Source: Treponema sp. | GTDB taxonomy: Bacteria; Spirochaetota; Spirochaetia; Treponematales; Treponemataceae | DNA: 64,000 nucleotides | Direction of reading: 5' to 3' | Assembly: GCA_017619795.1 (NCBI GenBank) | Contig: JAFZRP010000112.1 | Span: 1 to 64,000, forward strand | In this document: positions 62,101-64,000 of the stretch, one piece after another | How the letters are laid out: each line of letters begins with the position of its first letter | Numbering within the stretch: position 1 is the first letter of the stretch | Made by a program: the position numbers and the translations under genes | Notes under the pieces: model-generated | Seen by the model: only the letters and a program-made list of their open reading frames with translations | The model's database searches: none | Told to the model about the DNA's origin: nothing

Positions 62101-62605
62101 GACTGCAAATGGTTATAGATTGCCTACGGAAGCAGAGTGGGAGTATGCAGCACGTGGAGGACAAGAGACTTACGGTACTGATGAGTTTGCATACTATTTT
62201 GCTGGAGAAACTACAATAAATTACAGTGGTAAAAGTAACAGTAAATTGGATAGTGTTTGTTGGTATTATTATAATATTTGTAACAACGGTGTTACAGGAC
62301 AAACTCCAAGTTATGATGAATTAGGTTATGGTACACATGCGGTAAAGCAAAAATTACCTAATGCACTTGGTTTGTACGACATGAGTGGAAATATAAATGA
62401 ATGGTGCTGGGATAGATTTGGTAATATATCAAACAATGAGACTGTGATTGACCCTTGTGGCGCTGCAACGGGGACCTCTACTATCTATCGCGGCGGTAGC
62501 TGGAAGAACTATGCCTATGAATGTTATGTTTCTTACCGGTACTACATCAACCCGTATAACCGCTACAACAACCTCGGTTTCCGGCTTGTTCGCTCCGCTC
62601 AGTAA
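59177..62605 (+). CDS. Surface lipoprotein with two FGE/SUMF1-fold domains and DGR-like variable regions (TvpA-like)
   Basis: A 1142-residue lipoprotein (lipobox VLSC, Cys23). An N-terminal beta-rich region (to about 245) is followed by three B-repeats (about 250-460), FGE domain 1 (about 464-756), a fourth B-repeat (about 760-830) and FGE domain 2 (about 834-1142). Both FGE domains have the family pattern (FYISDHELTQGEYEQYCCYT; GYRLPTDAEWEYAARGGQ; NALGLYDMSGNVFEWCWD). Both end with a C-type-lectin-like tip RGG-x-W...GFRLVR. In Treponema TvpA that tip is the variable region of a diversity-generating retroelement. Each copy here is 109 nt (61331-61439, 62486-62594) and differs mostly at codon positions 1 and 2. 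Catalytic FGE activity is unlikely; ligand display is expected. Confidence 0.92.
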   Translation: MKTISKIIQFITFSILLISVLSCSNFMKNKATEKSYITLRLKETERTVFPVVESLTNLELKGKKFGGTEKTLGTWNTIDEMQSAMIPISTGEWTFTLTAKAGEADGTTLSGTIEKQIVLGVNTLSFVLSISDDGAGDENSIGSFNITLNYANANNANNVSYANASLEDMDGTIVESKQLTPSSSKTVTFESSNISVGTYRAIIKFYATKNGASFEIGNYRELVQISNGLTSSATRQIESFENVYTITYYLNGGSLAAGSIQQETFTRKTNVVLPSLEKSYYTFVGWYTDKDCSNGNEISIISNITKNISVYAKYTPIEYSITYNLNGGTNPADTIATYTIESSTITLPTPTKSDYVFRGWFEEEDFSGTKKTSISKGSHDPKILYAKWLKKCTVSFVTEHGTKPSNLYLGEGETLTSEHLQSLTYDVWIFLGWYTDSSYANDKKANVGQIVTDNLTLYAMWELDDGFVFVEGGTVEGSNIYNQNTDSNGSFIGAFPAGRTVTLNSFYISDHELTQGEYEQYCCYTSSIPTSEYGIGKSYPAYYVSWYDAIVYCNLKSMAEGLIPCYSLSDETDPKKWTGIKKSNGKYSCSYTSSNPIWDSLECDMTADGYRLPTDAEWEYAARGGQKTYGTDAFAYYFAGAETTDYFTQNNSDLDSVGWYNSNSSQKTNIVRCKEPNALGLYDMSGNVFEWCWDLYSDSVGTGIVCNPCGASSSSYRLNRGGGWDFDATYCCVSHRGKNEPYFRGYSNGFRLVRLAEAGNYNVNYVTTHGNQTDSTSVRNVLTSKNLPYLVESGWVFLGWYTDNSYDINKRASIGQFVDNNLTLYAKWKECSSSNDGFVFIEGGTVVGSDDYDNSEHNSSSSGVFKEGRTVTLSNFYMSDHELTQGEYEQFCCYTSSSPDSKYGVGTNYPVYYISWYDAIVYCNLKSMAEGLIPCYSLSGETDPKKWTGIKEINGKYSCSYTSSDSTWNSINCDMTANGYRLPTEAEWEYAARGGQETYGTDEFAYYFAGETTINYSGKSNSKLDSVCWYYYNICNNGVTGQTPSYDELGYGTHAVKQKLPNALGLYDMSGNINEWCWDRFGNISNNETVIDPCGAATGTSTIYRGGSWKNYAYECYVSYRYYINPYNRYNNLGFRLVRSAQ
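61331..61439 (+). repeat. DGR-like variable region 1 (end of FGE domain 1)
   Basis: 109 nt encoding NRGGGWDFDATYCCVS... to GFRLVR. It ends with GGTTTCCGGCTTGTTCGCT (61421-61439), identical to the end of variable region 2. It is visibly richer in GC than the AT-rich gene around it. It lies inside the gene, so it would be an internal, possibly no longer targeted, copy. Confidence 0.65.
62486..62594 (+). repeat. DGR-like variable region 2 (C-terminus of the lipoprotein)
   Basis: 109 nt encoding YRGGSWKNYAYECYVS... to GFRLVR, just before the stop codon. Of the 27 codons after RGGS-W, 13 are AAC, TAC or TAT, as expected of a template rich in AAC/AAT. Fixed codons (TGG, GCC, TGT, GTT-TCT, CGG, GGT-TTC-CGG-CTT-GTT-CGC) are shared with copy 1. 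The terminal 19 bases (62576-62594) match copy 1 exactly and could be the homing-initiation site. Confidence 0.75.
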
Positions 62606-62619
62606 CACCCAGAAACAAC

Positions 62620-62650
62620 ATTTATAAATATCTTGACGGTATTTATAAAT
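62620..62650. promoter_or_regulatory. 11-bp perfect hairpin just after the variable region
   Basis: ATTTATAAATA (62620-62630) and TATTTATAAAT (62640-62650) with a nine-base loop, 26 bases after the end of variable region 2. DGR targets often carry a hairpin or cruciform just downstream of the homing-initiation sequence, so it is noted as a candidate of that kind. A plain mRNA 3' hairpin is an alternative. Confidence 0.5.
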
Positions 62651-62733
62651 CAAGTTCTATTATAAATAGAAACGCACTCAATAATATTGGGTCGTCTCCA
62701 CGAAAAGGAAAAACATCCGACAAGTGTGGATGA

Positions 62734-62772
62734 AAGCCGCCTCAGTGTGCTAGACTAGGCGGCTTTTTTTTT
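62734..62772 (+). terminator. Rho-independent terminator after the lipoprotein genes
   Basis: AAGCCGCCT (62734-62742) and AGGCGGCTT (62757-62765) form the stem, extended by AGT/ACT (62744-62746, 62754-62756), and a run of nine T ends the element (62764-62772). A smaller hairpin CATCC/GGATG (62714-62732) precedes it. Confidence 0.9.
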
Positions 62773-62815
62773 ACTCTTCATCTTTTTTATACAGCCCCCT
62801 CCATATACATAAACA

Positions 62816-63436
62816 TTAAATGCTAATCTTAAACAACCCGTGGTGATTGCAATACATCACCAAAAACTTTGCGCGGGCAATCTTAAATCGTGCTTCTGCT
62901 GTACCTTCTGGGTAAAGCTTTACAAAATCAACGCCGTTATCATAAACTGCCGCAATAAAAGAAATGTAATGCTCTTTTGTCATAGGGTGGTTGGTGCTGA
63001 CGTAGTATTCGTCTTCAACTGTTTCAATGTGAAGCTGATGGGGAATCGTAACCTCGGTTTCACGAGCAGCGTTTGCATTTGATTCAGCTTCTTCAATCTC
63101 CAGCGGGGGCAGCGTAATTCCACAGCAGCTTATAACTGCTTCACCGGTAGCCTGAATTACATTGCCGCATACAGGACAAGTGTAAAACTGCACCTTTTTC
63201 ATATTAAAAGCACGGTTTTTGTTCCGTACCTCATTCCCCGAAAAAAGCTCAATCACCGAAATGTTCAGTGCTTTTGCAAGCGGCTCCATAAGCGAAATAT
63301 CCGGTAACCCATGTCCGTTTTCCCATTTACTCACAGTCTTGTTGCTCACAAAAATCTTCTGAGCCAGCTCGTCCTGCGTCATCCCTTTATTTTCACGCAA
63401 CCGTTTGATTGTTGCACCAGTAATATAATTGTCCAT
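62816..63436 (-). CDS. XRE-family regulator fused to a superoxide-reductase-like domain
   Basis: A 206-residue protein. Residues about 5-66 are a Cro/C1 helix-turn-helix (IKRLRENKGMTQDELAQKIF, SNKTVSKWENGHGLP). Residues about 85-115 hold a Cys cluster (YTCPVCGNVIQATGEAVISCCG) like the desulforedoxin/desulfoferrodoxin N-terminus. The C-terminal ~80 residues match the neelaredoxin/superoxide reductase core: IPHQLHIETV, TNHPMTKEHYISFIAAVY and VMYCNHHGLF, which supply four His and one Cys. It may sense superoxide or iron with its C-terminal domain and switch transcription. Two boxes CTACGYGTCGT lie upstream. Ribosome site: GGAG before the ATG. Confidence 0.85.
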   Translation of the reverse strand: MDNYITGATIKRLRENKGMTQDELAQKIFVSNKTVSKWENGHGLPDISLMEPLAKALNISVIELFSGNEVRNKNRAFNMKKVQFYTCPVCGNVIQATGEAVISCCGITLPPLEIEEAESNANAARETEVTIPHQLHIETVEDEYYVSTNHPMTKEHYISFIAAVYDNGVDFVKLYPEGTAEARFKIARAKFLVMYCNHHGLFKISI

Positions 63437-63466
63437 AATTATCTCCTGTGTAAATCATTTTTGTAA

Positions 63467-63528
63467 ACTACGCGTCGTTCAGCCTAAGATTACCACCGAG
63501 CTGATAGTGTTACAACCTACGTGTCGTA
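63467..63528. promoter_or_regulatory. Two CTACGYGTCGT boxes upstream of the XRE-SOR regulator
   Basis: CTACGCGTCGT (63467-63477) and CTACGTGTCGT (63516-63526) are direct repeats 49 bases apart. The second extends to a full palindrome CTACG-TGT-CGTAG (63516-63528). They sit 31-92 bases upstream of the regulator's ATG on the minus strand, as expected for an autoregulatory operator pair. Between them is unremarkable sequence. Confidence 0.55.
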
Positions 63529-63542
63529 GACATAAAGAGGAT

Positions 63543-64000
63543 TTAAAACAGCTCCAGTGCAGACTTCATTTCGTCATAATGTACGGCAACGCTTTCGTAG
63601 GAGGCACCTTTTAGAAAATATGCCCAGAACAGGAAAGTGTTCAAAAGGGTAGAGGCAGCGCGCTCTTGTTTAAGAGTTGTGATTTTGATTGCAGTACCTG
63701 AATATTTTGAAAGGCACTCACAGTAATATGAAAGCAGCTGGTCATCATCAAGCGGGATTCCAAAGCCTAAGCCGCGGCTTATAAAGAAGGCAAGGTCGCT
63801 TACACCTTTTCCAATTGTTACAGCCTGATAGTCGCAAAGATAAAGCTTGCCGGTATCATCTAAAAGTAGATTTTCCTGATGAAAGTCACCGTGGCAGATA
63901 TGATGAGGTTCACTGTTCAGAACAGCGCAGACAGAATCAAGCTTCTTAGAAATTGTTTCGAGCAAGGATTTGTCAAACCTTCCTTCGTGTTCAGAAAGAA
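63543..64000 (-). CDS. Phosphotransferase family protein, C-terminal part (5' end beyond window)
   Basis: The frame stays open to the window edge, giving at least 152 residues of a kinase of the aminoglycoside-phosphotransferase/choline-kinase fold. The catalytic loop HHICHGDFHQENLLLD has the canonical His, Asp and Asn, and the metal motif is LYLCDYQAVTIGKG (CDYQ in place of DFG). The C-terminal lobe is normal (GKGVSDLAFFISRGL...). The substrate is unknown. It lies upstream of the XRE-SOR regulator in the same direction, separated by 107 bases with operator-like boxes. Unlike the protein at 8662-9492, its active-site residues are intact. Confidence 0.85.
   Translation of the reverse strand, partial: LSEHEGRFDKSLLETISKKLDSVCAVLNSEPHHICHGDFHQENLLLDDTGKLYLCDYQAVTIGKGVSDLAFFISRGLGFGIPLDDDQLLSYYCECLSKYSGTAIKITTLKQERAASTLLNTFLFWAYFLKGASYESVAVHYDEMKSALELF

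Noticed and set aside
62606-62815. Searched for a DGR template repeat or reverse transcriptase next to the variable region
   Set aside because: No sequence resembling the variable region and no open frame with reverse transcriptase motifs lies between the lipoprotein gene and the XRE regulator, or elsewhere in the window.

Overview
The window looks like chromosome from a low-GC, host- or gut-associated Treponema. The basis is family content and gene order recognised from protein sequence, without a database search: a very large membrane-anchored coiled-coil protein of the SpiroCoCo type, a CarD-like regulator joined to ispD and ispF, many lipoproteins with spirochete-like lipoboxes, InlB-type B-repeat surface lipoproteins, and a formylglycine-generating-enzyme (FGE) fold lipoprotein resembling the Treponema diversity-generating retroelement (DGR) target TvpA. 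No rRNA, tRNA, CRISPR array, transposase or prophage was found. No gene-free stretch exceeds 300 bases; the longest are about 212-477 and 23087-23375.

Region by region. 1-12.3 kb is accessory: an AAA/DUF4143 ATPase, an AraC-GNAT-flavin reductase cluster, a nucleotidyltransferase, a collapsed HAD pseudogene, GNAT enzymes, a membrane serine hydrolase, a phosphotransferase-like protein, a DinB/DUF3795 protein, a degenerate PAP2 membrane protein and an XRE-PIN toxin-antitoxin pair. 12.3-23 kb carries a SulP transporter, D-lactate dehydrogenase, MntP, lipoproteins, a 7TM-SpoIIE phosphatase and a DEAD-type helicase whose motif II reads DEGD. 23.3-32.6 kb is the most core-like part: carD-ispD-ispF, the coiled-coil giant, a HAD hydrolase and an NFACT protein. 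32.6-35.7 kb is a regulatory cluster: PadR, a DUF2812 protein, a YhfC-type intramembrane protease, a membrane-tethered MerR protein and a YbjQ protein.

35.7-41 kb is an Agr-like module: LytTR response regulator, GHKL kinase and two ABC exporters, with a LytTR-type direct-repeat operator just upstream of the exporters. 41-54 kb holds a diguanylate cyclase, a Phd/PIN toxin-antitoxin pair, a radical SAM protein, pgk, sugar and redox enzymes, a chemotaxis receptor, an AlkZ-like protein and a hydrolase. 54.2-62.6 kb encodes two adjacent surface lipoproteins: a 1650-residue protein with seven ~414 bp tandem repeats and a leucine-rich end, and a 1142-residue protein with two FGE-fold domains. Each FGE domain ends in a 109-nt segment that looks like a DGR variable region. 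The window closes with an XRE regulator fused to a superoxide-reductase-like domain and a truncated phosphotransferase.

Three themes cut across the window. Many genes have a -10 hexamer ending about 7-11 bases before the start codon and no Shine-Dalgarno sequence, so leaderless mRNAs may be common. Small palindromic elements of the TGTCATT...AATCT type lie between genes and also in frame inside two genes. The most striking locus is the dual variable-region lipoprotein; no reverse transcriptase or template repeat is visible here, so it would have to be served from elsewhere in the genome.
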